In this document: one piece after another, positions 25,299 through 34,422 of the stretch
Position numbering within the stretch: the first letter of the stretch is position 1
How the letters are laid out: every line of letters begins with the position of its first letter
Assembly: GCA_001595945.1 (NCBI GenBank)
Contig: LSSI01000074.1
Span: 1 to 35,184, forward strand
Source: Thermoplasmatales archaeon SM1-50
GTDB taxonomy: Archaea > Thermoplasmatota > E2 > DHVEG-1
DNA length: 35,184 nt
Direction: 5' to 3'
Position numbers and translations under genes: made by a program
The notes under the pieces: generated by a model
Told to the model about the DNA's origin: nothing
Database searches by the model: none
What the model saw: the letters and a program-made list of their open reading frames with translations, nothing else

Positions 25299-26066
25299 AT
25301 GGCACGACAACGGTATGGACAACATTTTCTTATTGATTCTTCGGTTGCGCGTCGAGAGGTTGCCTACGCACGGCTTACAAAAGATGATGTTGTTCTTGAG
25401 ATTGGTCCGGGAAAAGGAATAATCACCAGTTTAGTAGCATCAAAGGTAAAACAGGTTTTAGCAATAGAGATAGACCACCATCTCGTTAAGAAGTTACAGC
25501 CAATGCTTCAAAAGAACGTAACATTGATTTTGGGGGATGCTTGTTGTCTTGATTTTCAGACGTTGCCGCGATTTACCAAGATTATTTCAAACCTTCCATT
25601 TCAGATATCCTCACCGATAACATTTAAATTTTTGGCAACCCCGTTTTCCCGGGCTATCTTGATATATCAAAAAGATTTTGCACAACGTCTTGTCGCATTA
25701 CCGGGAACAAAAGATTATTCGCGTCTGACCGTCGGGGTTGCGTATAAAGCTTGTTGTCGGATTTTGGAAGACGTTCCACGTACTTGTTTTTCTCCGCAAC
25801 CATATGTAGATACCTCAATTGTCGAAATTGTACCTTATAAAAAACCAAGGTTTCTTGTTGAAAACGAACAGTTTTTTTTTGATTTGACCAAACAGTTATT
25901 TACACATCGGAGGAAAAAAATTCGGCATACGATTAATGCAATCTATAGATCATACAGAAAGCTCCCGTATCTCGAAAAACGAGTTGAGCAGCTGACCCCT
26001 GAACAAATCGGAATGCTTAGTAATAAGCTCTATTCGCAGAAAAAGAGTGGCCGAAGCTTTGAATGA
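25299..26066 (+). CDS. ksgA: 16S rRNA dimethyladenosine transferase KsgA/Dim1
   Basis: This 255-residue enzyme dimethylates two adjacent adenosines in the 3' hairpin of 16S rRNA and acts as an assembly checkpoint. Motifs are RYGQHFLIDSS (5-15), the SAM-binding VLEIGPGKGIIT (32-43), and the target-adenosine motif NLPFQISSP (NLPF rather than the common NLPY). The C-terminal helical domain (QLFTHRRKKIRHTI) is present. It closes the pus10 operon; the hemK-type gene often found after ksgA is absent here. Confidence 0.95.
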   Translation: MARQRYGQHFLIDSSVARREVAYARLTKDDVVLEIGPGKGIITSLVASKVKQVLAIEIDHHLVKKLQPMLQKNVTLILGDACCLDFQTLPRFTKIISNLPFQISSPITFKFLATPFSRAILIYQKDFAQRLVALPGTKDYSRLTVGVAYKACCRILEDVPRTCFSPQPYVDTSIVEIVPYKKPRFLVENEQFFFDLTKQLFTHRRKKIRHTINAIYRSYRKLPYLEKRVEQLTPEQIGMLSNKLYSQKKSGRSFE

Positions 26067-26094
26067 AAAGAAAAAATATATTTACATACATTTT

Positions 26095-26295
26095 TTATAG
26101 GAATCTTGCGATTATAAATTCTTGAATCCAACTAAAGACACCAATGAAATCAAGGGCGATTATCAATATAAAAAACAAAAAAAAGAACAATAGTAGCCGT
26201 AAAGTGAATCGCATAAACTGCCAGACAAGTAGGATAACAAGAAATACGACCAGAAAAATCGCCCACAGAGGAATCGATATCGAAAGGAACTCCAT
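26095..26295 (-). CDS. Small hydrophobic membrane protein
   Basis: This 66-residue protein is almost entirely hydrophobic, with two helices (about residues 8-28 and 33-55) joined by a short basic link (QFMRFTLR). I prefer ATG 26295, with AGGTGG just upstream; an ATG at 26316 adds 7 residues but lies before the transcription start implied by a TATA-like GTTTAAATG (about 26326-26335). No family is recognised. It is convergent with ksgA. Confidence 0.5.
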   Translation of the reverse strand: MEFLSISIPLWAIFLVVFLVILLVWQFMRFTLRLLLFFFLFFILIIALDFIGVFSWIQEFIIARFL

Positions 26296-26522
26296 ACCAC
26301 CTGTAAAAAGTAACATCTTAATTCATTTAAACATTTGGAATGATTCAAATCTCTGCCATGTAGAAATAATTAAAAAATCCTATGATGTGAGATTCCCTGA
26401 CCGCAATGATGACATATTATCTAACACTAAGTGCTTCAACTTGCTGAAAAATGGGCGAGTTGAATGCTCAATAAAGTAATTGTTTCCCAAACATACAAAA
26501 ACCCTGATTCTATGTCAAATCT

Positions 26523-28784
26523 GTGTATCTCCAACACGATTTTATAAAACGACAGACCGTTGAACAACGGCAATACCAGGTTAACATTGCAAACTCCGCG
26601 GCTAATGTAAGCACTCTTGTTGTGCTTCCGACAGGTATGGGAAAAACGATTATTGCGCTTCTTGTTATTGCAAAAGAACTAAAAAATGAAAGAAATGTCT
26701 TAATGCTTTCTCCAACAAAACCTCTTGTAAATCAACACGCTCAGTCTCTAAACGCTCTTCTTACCGTATCAGATGCCATCGCAGTGTTTACCGGAGAAGT
26801 CTCCCCTGAGAAACGAATCGCGCTTTGGAACAACAAACCTATTATAGTCTCAACTCCACAGGTCATAGAAAATGATCTCATCGCACGACGGTATGACCTG
26901 TCAAAAATAAACTGTATCATCTTTGATGAAGCGCATCGTGCCACTGGGAATTACTCCTATGTTTTTATCGCAGACATGTTTAAAAAACAACAATCTGAGC
27001 GACGGTGCCTTGGCATGACAGCATCACCAGGTGACAATCTCCCAGAAATTTTAGAGGTATGCAAGAACCTTGAAATAACGAACATAGAAATTCGAACAAA
27101 AATCGATCCCGATGTCCGCCCATATGTCCATGATCTTGATATAAAATGGAAGGAAATTACACTTCCCCAGGAGTTTAACTATACTCTACAGCTCCTTCGA
27201 AAAGCATTTGCTGAACGACTCAAAATCCTCAAAGAACTCGGAGTCCTTGATTCAGCAACCATCGCTCCTATCAACCGTAAGAAACTCTTGGAGGTGCAAG
27301 CACGGATACAATCAGATCTCCGCAGCAGCCCTCATCCATCGCAAACCCTTTTTAAAGCTGCCTCAGCGCAAAACGCGGCTATGAAACTTGTTCATGCCAT
27401 TGAACTACTGCAAACTCAGGGGGTCAACGCGTTACATAACTATATGGGTCGCATAAAAATGGAGGCAAACTCGAAAAGTGGAAGCAAAGCATCCCGGGAC
27501 CTTCTGAGGGACCCAAACATTCTGGAAGCAATCGCCTATGTAAAATCTTTAAAAATCGAGCATCCAAAAGTCCAGGAAATCGTCAACATCGTTAAAGACC
27601 AGATAACTTATAAGAAAGAATCGAAAATCATCATATTTACCCATTACAGAGATACCTCTCATTATTTAGTGAAACAGCTAGAAAAAATACCAAAAATAAA
27701 ACCAGTAAGATTCATTGGGCAAGCAGGGAAGGAAAACGATAAAGGTCTGACACAGAAAGAACAAATCGATATCATCAGACGATTCAAAAACGATGAGTTT
27801 AACGTGTTGATTGCAACCTCAGTTGCCGAAGAAGGTCTTGATATCCCCTCCACGGATCTTGTGGTCTTCTATGAGCCAGTTCCCTCAGAGATTCGGACCA
27901 TTCAGCGGAAAGGAAGAACCGCTCGGCAGATGGCCGGAAAAGTCATTATCCTTATTGCAAAGGGGACACCTGATGAAGCGTATTACTGGTCAAGCAGGCA
28001 AAAAGAAAGAAGGATGCATAAAGAGCTTGAGATTCTTCGAACCGCATTTCGCAAGAGAATTTCAGATCCTGCTGCGGTCTATCGTAACGAGTTACATCAT
28101 GAAAAACAAAAAAAACTTGATGAATACGAGAAAAAAAGCACATTGAAAATCATTGTCGATCACAGGGAGTCTCGATCCCCTGTCATGCGGTTCCTTACCC
28201 AAAAAGACATCATCATCGAACCCCAGCAACTTGATGTAGGTGACTATATTGTCTCATCCCGTATCGGTGTAGAACGGAAAACCGTGGATGATTTCCTCAA
28301 TTCATTGATAGAAGGCAAGCTTTTTGTCCAAATGAAAAATCTCCGAGCAGCCTACTCCCGGCCTTTGTTGCTTATCGAAGGAGACAATTTGTTAACAAAG
28401 CGGAACATTAGCCATAACGCAATCTTTGGGAGTTTTTCGGCTATTATGGTTGACTTTGGTATTCCCATCATCACAACCCACACCCCTCAAGAAACAGCGG
28501 ATTTCCTGACAGTCATGGTCCACAGGGAGCAAAAAGAGGGAGACAGAGCAGTCGCGGTGCGGGGCGAAAAAACAGCACGAACGATTTCTGAACAGCAACA
28601 ATTCCTCGTCGAAGGCCTGCCGAACGTCTCAGCGGTGCTTGCACAACGTCTACTGCAGCATTTTGGCAGTATCCGAACCCTTGTAAATGCATCGGAAGAG
28701 GATCTCTGTCAGATCAACGGCATCGGGAAGAACATCGCGACAGATATCCTGAGAATACTTAATGCAGAGTATCTCAGAGAGTAG
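26523..28784 (+). CDS. hef: Hef helicase-nuclease (FANCM/XPF-type)
   Basis: This 753-residue protein processes stalled replication forks. The superfamily 2 helicase part has Walker A LPTGMGKT (35-42), the DEAH box (135-138), motif III TASPG and motif VI QRKGRTARQ. A linker leads to the XPF-type nuclease, with VDHRES, LDVGDYIVS and the catalytic VERKTVDD (Glu584-Arg585-Lys586, Asp589). The C-terminal tandem helix-hairpin-helix (LPNVSAVLAQRLLQHFG, INGIGKNIATDIL) completes the archaeal Hef layout. Translation begins at GTG 26523; the MYLQHDFIKRQTVEQRQYQ start fits the family. Both activities look intact. Confidence 0.95.
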   Translation: MYLQHDFIKRQTVEQRQYQVNIANSAANVSTLVVLPTGMGKTIIALLVIAKELKNERNVLMLSPTKPLVNQHAQSLNALLTVSDAIAVFTGEVSPEKRIALWNNKPIIVSTPQVIENDLIARRYDLSKINCIIFDEAHRATGNYSYVFIADMFKKQQSERRCLGMTASPGDNLPEILEVCKNLEITNIEIRTKIDPDVRPYVHDLDIKWKEITLPQEFNYTLQLLRKAFAERLKILKELGVLDSATIAPINRKKLLEVQARIQSDLRSSPHPSQTLFKAASAQNAAMKLVHAIELLQTQGVNALHNYMGRIKMEANSKSGSKASRDLLRDPNILEAIAYVKSLKIEHPKVQEIVNIVKDQITYKKESKIIIFTHYRDTSHYLVKQLEKIPKIKPVRFIGQAGKENDKGLTQKEQIDIIRRFKNDEFNVLIATSVAEEGLDIPSTDLVVFYEPVPSEIRTIQRKGRTARQMAGKVIILIAKGTPDEAYYWSSRQKERRMHKELEILRTAFRKRISDPAAVYRNELHHEKQKKLDEYEKKSTLKIIVDHRESRSPVMRFLTQKDIIIEPQQLDVGDYIVSSRIGVERKTVDDFLNSLIEGKLFVQMKNLRAAYSRPLLLIEGDNLLTKRNISHNAIFGSFSAIMVDFGIPIITTHTPQETADFLTVMVHREQKEGDRAVAVRGEKTARTISEQQQFLVEGLPNVSAVLAQRLLQHFGSIRTLVNASEEDLCQINGIGKNIATDILRILNAEYLRE

Positions 28785-28839
28785 CCCAAATATTTTTATC
28801 TCACTTTGTGATTACCCTCAAGTCTAGGGGTGACTAGCT

Positions 28840-29097
28840 ATGCCCAATGATGGTAAAAAGATTGATCAGATTTGCGATGGTTTAAATATGATTAGTGAGG
28901 ATAATTCAATTCCAAGAAATATTAGACGAGGGGCAGAAGAAGTCAAACAAATCTTATTAAAACCAACAGACCCAATCGATTTGCGTGTTGCCTCCGCAAC
29001 CTCGATTCTTGATGAACTTGCAAACGATCCGAATATTCCACTCCATGGACGTACCCTTATCTGGAATATCATGAGTCGTCTGGAGGAACTCGCATAA
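28840..29097 (+). CDS. UPF0147 family protein
   Basis: This 85-residue acidic helical protein matches the archaeal UPF0147 family, which has no established function. Features are the IRRGAEEVKQIL segment and DLRVASATSILDELANDPNIP, split by family-typical residues. The Shine-Dalgarno AGGGGTGA (28826-28833) lies 6 nt before the ATG, and AATATTTTTAT at 28789-28799 could be its TATA box. Confidence 0.9.
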   Translation: MPNDGKKIDQICDGLNMISEDNSIPRNIRRGAEEVKQILLKPTDPIDLRVASATSILDELANDPNIPLHGRTLIWNIMSRLEELA

Positions 29098-29157
29098 TAC
29101 ACTTTTTCACATTCAATACACCCTTCGTTCATTAAAAAGAAATAGGAGGAAGATGAA

Positions 29158-30036
29158 ATGATACGAATCGGGCAAGCGGGTATCCCCTTATCCTGTAAAG
29201 GCCGGACAAACAAGGATGGGATTGTTTATACCCATAAAAGCCTTGATTTAAATGCCATCGAGATACAATTCGTCCGTGGATTATACGTTTTATCAGAGGA
29301 AGAGGCACAATTCATCAAAGAGTATGCACAAAAAAACGATATTGAAATCCATGTACACGCTCCGTACTATCTGAATTTGGCAGGCGATCACGAGGAAATC
29401 ATGATGAGTTACGAAAAAATCATGAAATCAGCGCAAATGGCAAATAACATTGGATCAAAAACACTAATTATACACCCAGGATACTACGGGGAGTATAACT
29501 CAAAAAAAGCCCTGAAGGTCATTGTTAAAAACGCAAAAAAAATCATCAGTCTATTTAAAAAAGAAAAACTGAAGGTAAAACTTGCCATGGAGACGATGGG
29601 AAAACAAAAAGTCTTTGGAAGCTTTGATGAGATCATCGAGGTCTGCACGTATGTAAAAGACATCGTCCCCATTCTTGATCTTGGTCATATCCACGCTAGA
29701 GGAAACGGTTGTATTAAAACGCGGGAGGATTTCGAAAAAATCTTTGACAAACTCAAACCATTACGCTTACGACACTATATTATCCATGTTACGGGTGTTT
29801 TGTATGAAAACGGGAATGAACTATATCATGTCCCCATCAAGAAAGGGGATATGCCGCTTGCCCCTCTGATTGATGTGATCCTGGATCGGAATCTGAATGT
29901 CACGCTCATCTCAGAATCTCCTTTGCTGGAACACGATGCAGTATACATTCGACTTCAAGTGGAAAAAGCAATAATGAAAAGAACAGGTAAAGAAAGCGCC
30001 TATTACAAAGATCTCTCAGAGGTCATGAAGAAATGA
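29158..30036 (+). CDS. Endonuclease IV-like TIM-barrel protein
   Basis: This 292-residue protein resembles the AP endonuclease 2/endonuclease IV family, which cuts DNA at abasic sites with a three-zinc centre. Likely metal ligands in order are His65/His67 (EIHVHAPYY), His106 (IIHPGYYG), Glu145 (AMETMGK), Asp174 and His177 (ILDLGHIHARG), His210 (YIIHVTG) and Glu253. A strong AGGAGGAAG precedes the ATG. Its stop overlaps the start of the next gene (ATGA). Some family members are sugar isomerases, and pairing with a sugar-phosphate isomerase leaves that open. Confidence 0.85.
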   Translation: MIRIGQAGIPLSCKGRTNKDGIVYTHKSLDLNAIEIQFVRGLYVLSEEEAQFIKEYAQKNDIEIHVHAPYYLNLAGDHEEIMMSYEKIMKSAQMANNIGSKTLIIHPGYYGEYNSKKALKVIVKNAKKIISLFKKEKLKVKLAMETMGKQKVFGSFDEIIEVCTYVKDIVPILDLGHIHARGNGCIKTREDFEKIFDKLKPLRLRHYIIHVTGVLYENGNELYHVPIKKGDMPLAPLIDVILDRNLNVTLISESPLLEHDAVYIRLQVEKAIMKRTGKESAYYKDLSEVMKK

Positions 30037-30599
30037 CGGGCACAGATACGTTTCATGAATCACTCCAGTATATTCAACAAAAGACCAAAAGCATCCTTGA
30101 GAGTGTCCCTAGAGAGAATATCGATAGAGTTACTGAGGCGTTTTTCACGACTAACCGTACCTTTGTCTATGGTGCTGGTCGATCAGGTCTTGTTTCTAAG
30201 GCCTTTGCCATCAGACTTGTTCACCTTGGGTTCCAGACTTTTGTTATTGGCGGAACCATTGGCGCACCAATCAAAAAAGGAGATCTAGTCTGGATTGTTA
30301 CTGGCTCAGGGGAGACGATTCCCTCGGTTATGACCGCTGAAATCGCGAAGAAAATTGGCGCTACACTTGTTGTAATCACTGGGAAAAAACAGTCACGTAT
30401 TACTAAATTCGCCGATATTGCTATTATCCTTTCCGTCGACTGCTTAGAAAAAGAACAAAAACAATACGCACCTCTTGGTACATTATTTGAGGCAAGCACA
30501 TGGATTTTGCTTGATGGGATTATCGCAGAGCTTATGAAAAAGAAAAAAGAGACAGAGGAATCTATGCGTTCCCGTCACGCGACACTTGAATTGCCTTAA
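30033..30599 (+). CDS. hxlB: 6-phospho-3-hexuloisomerase (SIS domain)
   Basis: This 188-residue protein has the single SIS domain of PHI, which interconverts D-arabino-3-hexulose 6-phosphate and fructose 6-phosphate in the ribulose monophosphate pathway. Many archaea use this pathway to make pentoses. Signatures are FVYGAGRSGLVSKAFAIRL near residue 45, the TGSGET phosphate-binding motif near residue 90, and the C-terminal THR-like tail SMRSRHATLE. Its ATG overlaps the upstream stop by 4 nt. The partner hexulose-phosphate synthase is not in the window. Confidence 0.92.
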   Translation: MTGTDTFHESLQYIQQKTKSILESVPRENIDRVTEAFFTTNRTFVYGAGRSGLVSKAFAIRLVHLGFQTFVIGGTIGAPIKKGDLVWIVTGSGETIPSVMTAEIAKKIGATLVVITGKKQSRITKFADIAIILSVDCLEKEQKQYAPLGTLFEASTWILLDGIIAELMKKKKETEESMRSRHATLELP

Positions 30600-30708
30600 C
30601 AACAATTGATTAAAAAGTAATAAGATTTTCTTCCACCAGATTTTTTGTAACCCATATGTTTTTAAAGCATGTTTTCACTACCGCTCTAGAAAAACCAGGT
30701 GATCTTCA

Positions 30709-32472
30709 ATGGCGACTTCCCATAAACATGTCCGTCAACCCATCGTCAGTGTCCTTGGTCATGTAGATCATGGAAAAACATCATTGTTAGATCATATCAG
30801 AGGCTCTACGGTTGCCACCCGAGAGGCGGGAGCGATTACACAACACATCGGTGCCACAGAGGTCCCTATCGAGGCGATTTATTCTATATGTGGTTCGCTT
30901 CTTAGAGGAAAAATGTTATCAGTTCCTGGTCTTTTATTTATCGACACACCTGGTCATCATGCGTTTACCACCTTACGAACCCGCGGTGGGTCGCTAGCTG
31001 ATCTTGCGATTCTCGTTGTTGATATCACTGAAGGGTTTCGACCGCAGACCCATGAATCCATCACGATTCTTCGCCAATATAAAACACCGTTTGTCATCGC
31101 TGCAAACAAAATCGATGCAATTACCGGCTGGCAGCATAGCACAGACATTACAAAGAACCGACTTATAAATCAACGCCCGATGGTAAAGACTCTTTTTGAA
31201 ACGAGATTATACGAACTGATTGGTACTATTTATGATAAGGGGTTTGAATCAGATGTATACTATAACATAAAGGATTTCAGAAAAAGCATTCCTATTATTC
31301 CACTTTCCGCAAAAACCGGTGAAGGTATACCAGAGCTTCTGATGGTTCTTGTTGGTCTGACACAGCGATTCCTTGAAGATCAGCTTGCTAGTGAAACGGG
31401 TGCTGGGAAAGGAACTGTGCTTGAGGTCAAAGAAGATGTTGGTTTAGGAACAACGGTTGATGCAATCATCTATAGCGGGGTACTTAGAAAAGAGGATACC
31501 ATTGTCTTAGGGACACGGGATGAGCCACTTGTCACAAAAATCAAAGCATTACTTAAACCAAAACCAATGGATGAGATCCGTGACCCACGAGAACGATTCG
31601 AAAGCGTACGAGAGGTTCACGCCGCTTGCGGTATTAAGATTTCTGCCACGAACCTTGATCTTGTTGTCCCTGGGGCTCCTTTACGTGTCGCCTATAATGA
31701 TATGGTCGAGATAATCCAGGAGATAAAAAGCCAATCCCAGGTTAAGATAGACCTTAACAAGGATGGGTTGTACATCAAGGCAGACACCATCGGCTCCCTT
31801 GAGGCTTTGGTAAAAGAATCACGGGAGAAAGGCATCCATGTTAGAAAGGTAGAAATCGGGAATGTTTCCAAACGGGACATCATGGAAATCGACGCGGTAA
31901 GCAATCCTCTTGATCGCGTGATTTTTGCGTTTAACGTAAAAGTCCTTCCGGAAGCAAAGGAGGAGTTGGCGAACACCGAAGTTACTATCTTTAACGAAGA
32001 TGTCATCTATACAATCATAGAGAAATTTGACCTCTGGCTGGCACAGAAAAAAGAAGAGCTAGAGAAGAAACGACGAGAGGATTATACCCATCCAGGGATG
32101 ATTAAGTTTTTACCAGAGTATGTATTCCGTGTCAGTCATCCTGCAGTTTTTGGCGTACGGGTCCTAGGTGGCCGTATCAAGGTGGATATGAAACTGATGG
32201 ATCAAGACGGGAAAAGTATTGGCAGCATCAAAGGACTGCAGCTTGACAAGAAAGCGATCACCGAGGCGCTTCAGGGCGCGGAGGTTGCTATCTCCATTGA
32301 AGGGGTCACGGTTGGTAGGCAAATTAAGGGCGGAGACATCTTTTTCACAGACATTCCTGAGAGCGACGCGAAAAAACTCAGACAAATGGATGTTCTCAAT
32401 GAAGATGAGAAAGATGTGTTAAATAAAATATTTGACATAAAACGAAAGACAAACAAATTCTGGGGGATGTAA
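30709..32472 (+). CDS. infB: Translation initiation factor aIF5B (IF2 family)
   Basis: This 587-residue GTPase promotes subunit joining and initiator tRNA placement. G-domain motifs are G1 GHVDHGKT (17-24), G3 DTPGHHAF, G4 NKIDA and G5 SAKTGEG. Domain II, domain III and the C-terminal domain IV (helix then VGRQIKGGDIFFTDI) follow, and the whole fits the usual archaeal length of ~590. A TATA-like GTTTTTAAAGC at 30659-30669 and AGGTGAT (30697-30703) precede the ATG. Confidence 0.96.
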   Translation: MATSHKHVRQPIVSVLGHVDHGKTSLLDHIRGSTVATREAGAITQHIGATEVPIEAIYSICGSLLRGKMLSVPGLLFIDTPGHHAFTTLRTRGGSLADLAILVVDITEGFRPQTHESITILRQYKTPFVIAANKIDAITGWQHSTDITKNRLINQRPMVKTLFETRLYELIGTIYDKGFESDVYYNIKDFRKSIPIIPLSAKTGEGIPELLMVLVGLTQRFLEDQLASETGAGKGTVLEVKEDVGLGTTVDAIIYSGVLRKEDTIVLGTRDEPLVTKIKALLKPKPMDEIRDPRERFESVREVHAACGIKISATNLDLVVPGAPLRVAYNDMVEIIQEIKSQSQVKIDLNKDGLYIKADTIGSLEALVKESREKGIHVRKVEIGNVSKRDIMEIDAVSNPLDRVIFAFNVKVLPEAKEELANTEVTIFNEDVIYTIIEKFDLWLAQKKEELEKKRREDYTHPGMIKFLPEYVFRVSHPAVFGVRVLGGRIKVDMKLMDQDGKSIGSIKGLQLDKKAITEALQGAEVAISIEGVTVGRQIKGGDIFFTDIPESDAKKLRQMDVLNEDEKDVLNKIFDIKRKTNKFWGM

Positions 32473-32575
32473 TTCGTTGCATTCATATCGCGATGAACTG
32501 ATTTTTCTCCCAGAGTCCGTTAATTAAATAAGTATTTTTCGTATTTTCTCTCATTTTACTTTTTTAGAGTAACTC

Positions 32576-33799
32576 CTATTTGAATGATGCCCGTAACAAT
32601 GAGGGTGTGATCAATGTTGTAACTATGGTCAGAAGAACCGTTGTTGCAAGGATTTGATCACCTATTTCTCCGATTAATATTCCTTGTGAGATAGCAGCAC
32701 CAGCAATAATTAAGGCCATCTCAAGTCGAGGGATCATCCCTATTCCCACCTGTAGCGTCTTTCTATTTGTCATACCAGCGAGTTTCCCTCCGATTCCGCA
32801 ACCGATGATCTTAGCGATAATACCAACAAAGATAATCGCCGCTGTAAAACCTATGGCGTTGATGGTGGTAAAAATAGTCGGGTCGATATTAGCACCAACC
32901 CATACAAAGAATAAGGGAATAAACAATCCATAGCCGAAAGTTTTGATGTCATCAATGACCTTCCTTGATTTCATCGCACGTCCTATGACAATACCAGCGA
33001 CAAACGCACCAGTGATCCCTGCTATACCAGATTGATATGCAAAAAAAGAATACAACAAAAATATTGAAAGGCACAGGCTTAACAAGGCTTTGGGGAGATG
33101 TATTTTTTCGCTTAGGTCAAAAATTTTGTCTATGATTTTCAAACCAATGAATAGGAAAAGAATAAAGAAAATAAGGATTTTAAATCCAAGGAACGTAACG
33201 TCCATGGGGCTTGCAACTCCAAGGACAGAGACAAATAAGATAATACCAATCACATCATCAAAGACAGCAGCCCCTAAAATCGTCAGACCAACCTCAGTGT
33301 TTAATTTCTGAAGATCCATGAGAACACGTACAGGAACACCAACGGAGGTTGCAACAAGAATCAACCCCATGGCAAGTCCGATATGCCAAGATAAGCCTAG
33401 TAAGTATGATACAGTTGTGCCTAAAAGCAATGGTGCAACTACCCCACCCATCGCAACAAAAAACGATGGTTTCTGAACCTTTTTTAAATCTGAAAAGTTA
33501 ATCTCCAAACCAGAAAGAAACATTAGAAAGAGAATACCAAGTTCCGCAAGAAACGTAAACGCTTCAGAGGTATAAGAGAGTTGTGGAAGTTGTATTGGTA
33601 CTGAAAACAACGTAACTGATTTTCCTGCAAGGATACCAAGCCCAAACTCACCTAGGAGCAACCCTGCAAATATTTCGCCGATGACTGGTGGTTGTTTCAA
33701 TCTATCAATGAGAGAACCGAACAATCGGGCGAATATTAGAGCAAGTGCTACAGAGAGAACGATTTCAAAAATCTGGATTTCATCTGCCGTATCAGTCAA
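32576..33799 (-). CDS. Cation/proton antiporter, CPA2 (KefB-like) family
   Basis: This 407-residue membrane protein has about 12 hydrophobic segments and no cytosolic regulatory tail. Family features include PPVIGEIFAGLLLGEFGLG near residue 36, FLSGLEINF near 93, and the ion-binding helix AAVFDDVIGIILF near 177 with the Asp-Asp pair seen in electrogenic Na+/H+ exchangers. It overlaps the CBS-domain gene upstream by 4 nt (ATGA), so that protein may regulate it. The transported ion cannot be settled from the sequence. Confidence 0.9.
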   Translation of the reverse strand: MTDTADEIQIFEIVLSVALALIFARLFGSLIDRLKQPPVIGEIFAGLLLGEFGLGILAGKSVTLFSVPIQLPQLSYTSEAFTFLAELGILFLMFLSGLEINFSDLKKVQKPSFFVAMGGVVAPLLLGTTVSYLLGLSWHIGLAMGLILVATSVGVPVRVLMDLQKLNTEVGLTILGAAVFDDVIGIILFVSVLGVASPMDVTFLGFKILIFFILFLFIGLKIIDKIFDLSEKIHLPKALLSLCLSIFLLYSFFAYQSGIAGITGAFVAGIVIGRAMKSRKVIDDIKTFGYGLFIPLFFVWVGANIDPTIFTTINAIGFTAAIIFVGIIAKIIGCGIGGKLAGMTNRKTLQVGIGMIPRLEMALIIAGAAISQGILIGEIGDQILATTVLLTIVTTLITPSLLRASFK

Positions 33800-34287
33800 C
33801 CTTCTTCTTCGAGCGAATAGTACTGAGTAGCTTTATAATATTTCTGAATTAAGCGATGTAATGTGATTTCTCCTGTTAATTTTTTATTTTTTACAACAGG
33901 GAGCCTACGAAGTTGATATTTTCTCATCCTTTTTAATATGTCAATTATCTTTTCATCGGGTTTGCATGTAATTATTTTCGTAGACATAATATCCTCCGCG
34001 GTTTTCACGGTTCCATGCTGAAGGGAGCGAATATCAGGTACTCCAAAAACATATGGGGAAAAATCTTTCGGCGATAGAGTTGTAAGAATATCATGTTCAG
34101 TGATCACCCCAATGAGTTCTTTCTTTTTTTTGGTATTTACAACCCATATATGGTTTCGTCCACTGAGTATATTTAATATATTTATAATATCTTCATTTTT
34201 TTCGATGATAGGGATGTCCCATAGATGGTTGTTCATTAATTTTTCGACAGGTAATTCGTAAAAATTTGTAATGAGATGATTCTTCAT
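33796..34287 (-). CDS. Protein with two CBS domains
   Basis: This 163-residue protein is made almost entirely of a tandem CBS pair (about residues 12-72 and 92-150), a module that binds adenine nucleotides. The second domain reads DIMSTKIITCKPDEKIIDIL and ends LRRLPVVKNKKLTGEIT. TATA-like TATTTAATAT at 34311-34320 lies ~26 nt before the ATG, so the mRNA is probably leaderless. Tight coupling with the antiporter gene suggests that it senses energy or ionic state for it; this is inferred from context. Confidence 0.88.
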   Translation of the reverse strand: MKNHLITNFYELPVEKLMNNHLWDIPIIEKNEDIINILNILSGRNHIWVVNTKKKKELIGVITEHDILTTLSPKDFSPYVFGVPDIRSLQHGTVKTAEDIMSTKIITCKPDEKIIDILKRMRKYQLRRLPVVKNKKLTGEITLHRLIQKYYKATQYYSLEEEG

Positions 34288-34310
34288 GGTTTCTATGTAA
34301 CGCGAAAGAA

Positions 34311-34320
34311 TATTTAATAT
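34311..34320 (-). promoter_or_regulatory. TATA box of CBS-antiporter operon
   Basis: ATATTAAATA on the minus strand, centred ~28 nt before ATG 34287. Confidence 0.5.
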
Positions 34321-34422
34321 CTATCAATTTAGAGAAGTCAATGAAACTTAACCTAGAAGAGTAAAAAATTTCATAATGATTAAATATGGCATTCTTATTG
34401 CCCGCAATGGAGGAGTTCATTT

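Noticed and set aside
26144-26479. 111-codon plus-strand frame between ksgA and hef
   Set aside because: Its first half is the complement of the hydrophobic gene on the other strand, giving an artificial Lys/Asn/Arg-rich peptide; no start signal. The second half (26330-26479) could be a remnant but has no support alone.
28814-28833. Possible hairpin masking the UPF0147 ribosome-binding site
   Set aside because: Only five pairs with an extra base, and the predicted transcript may begin inside the left arm; too weak to call.
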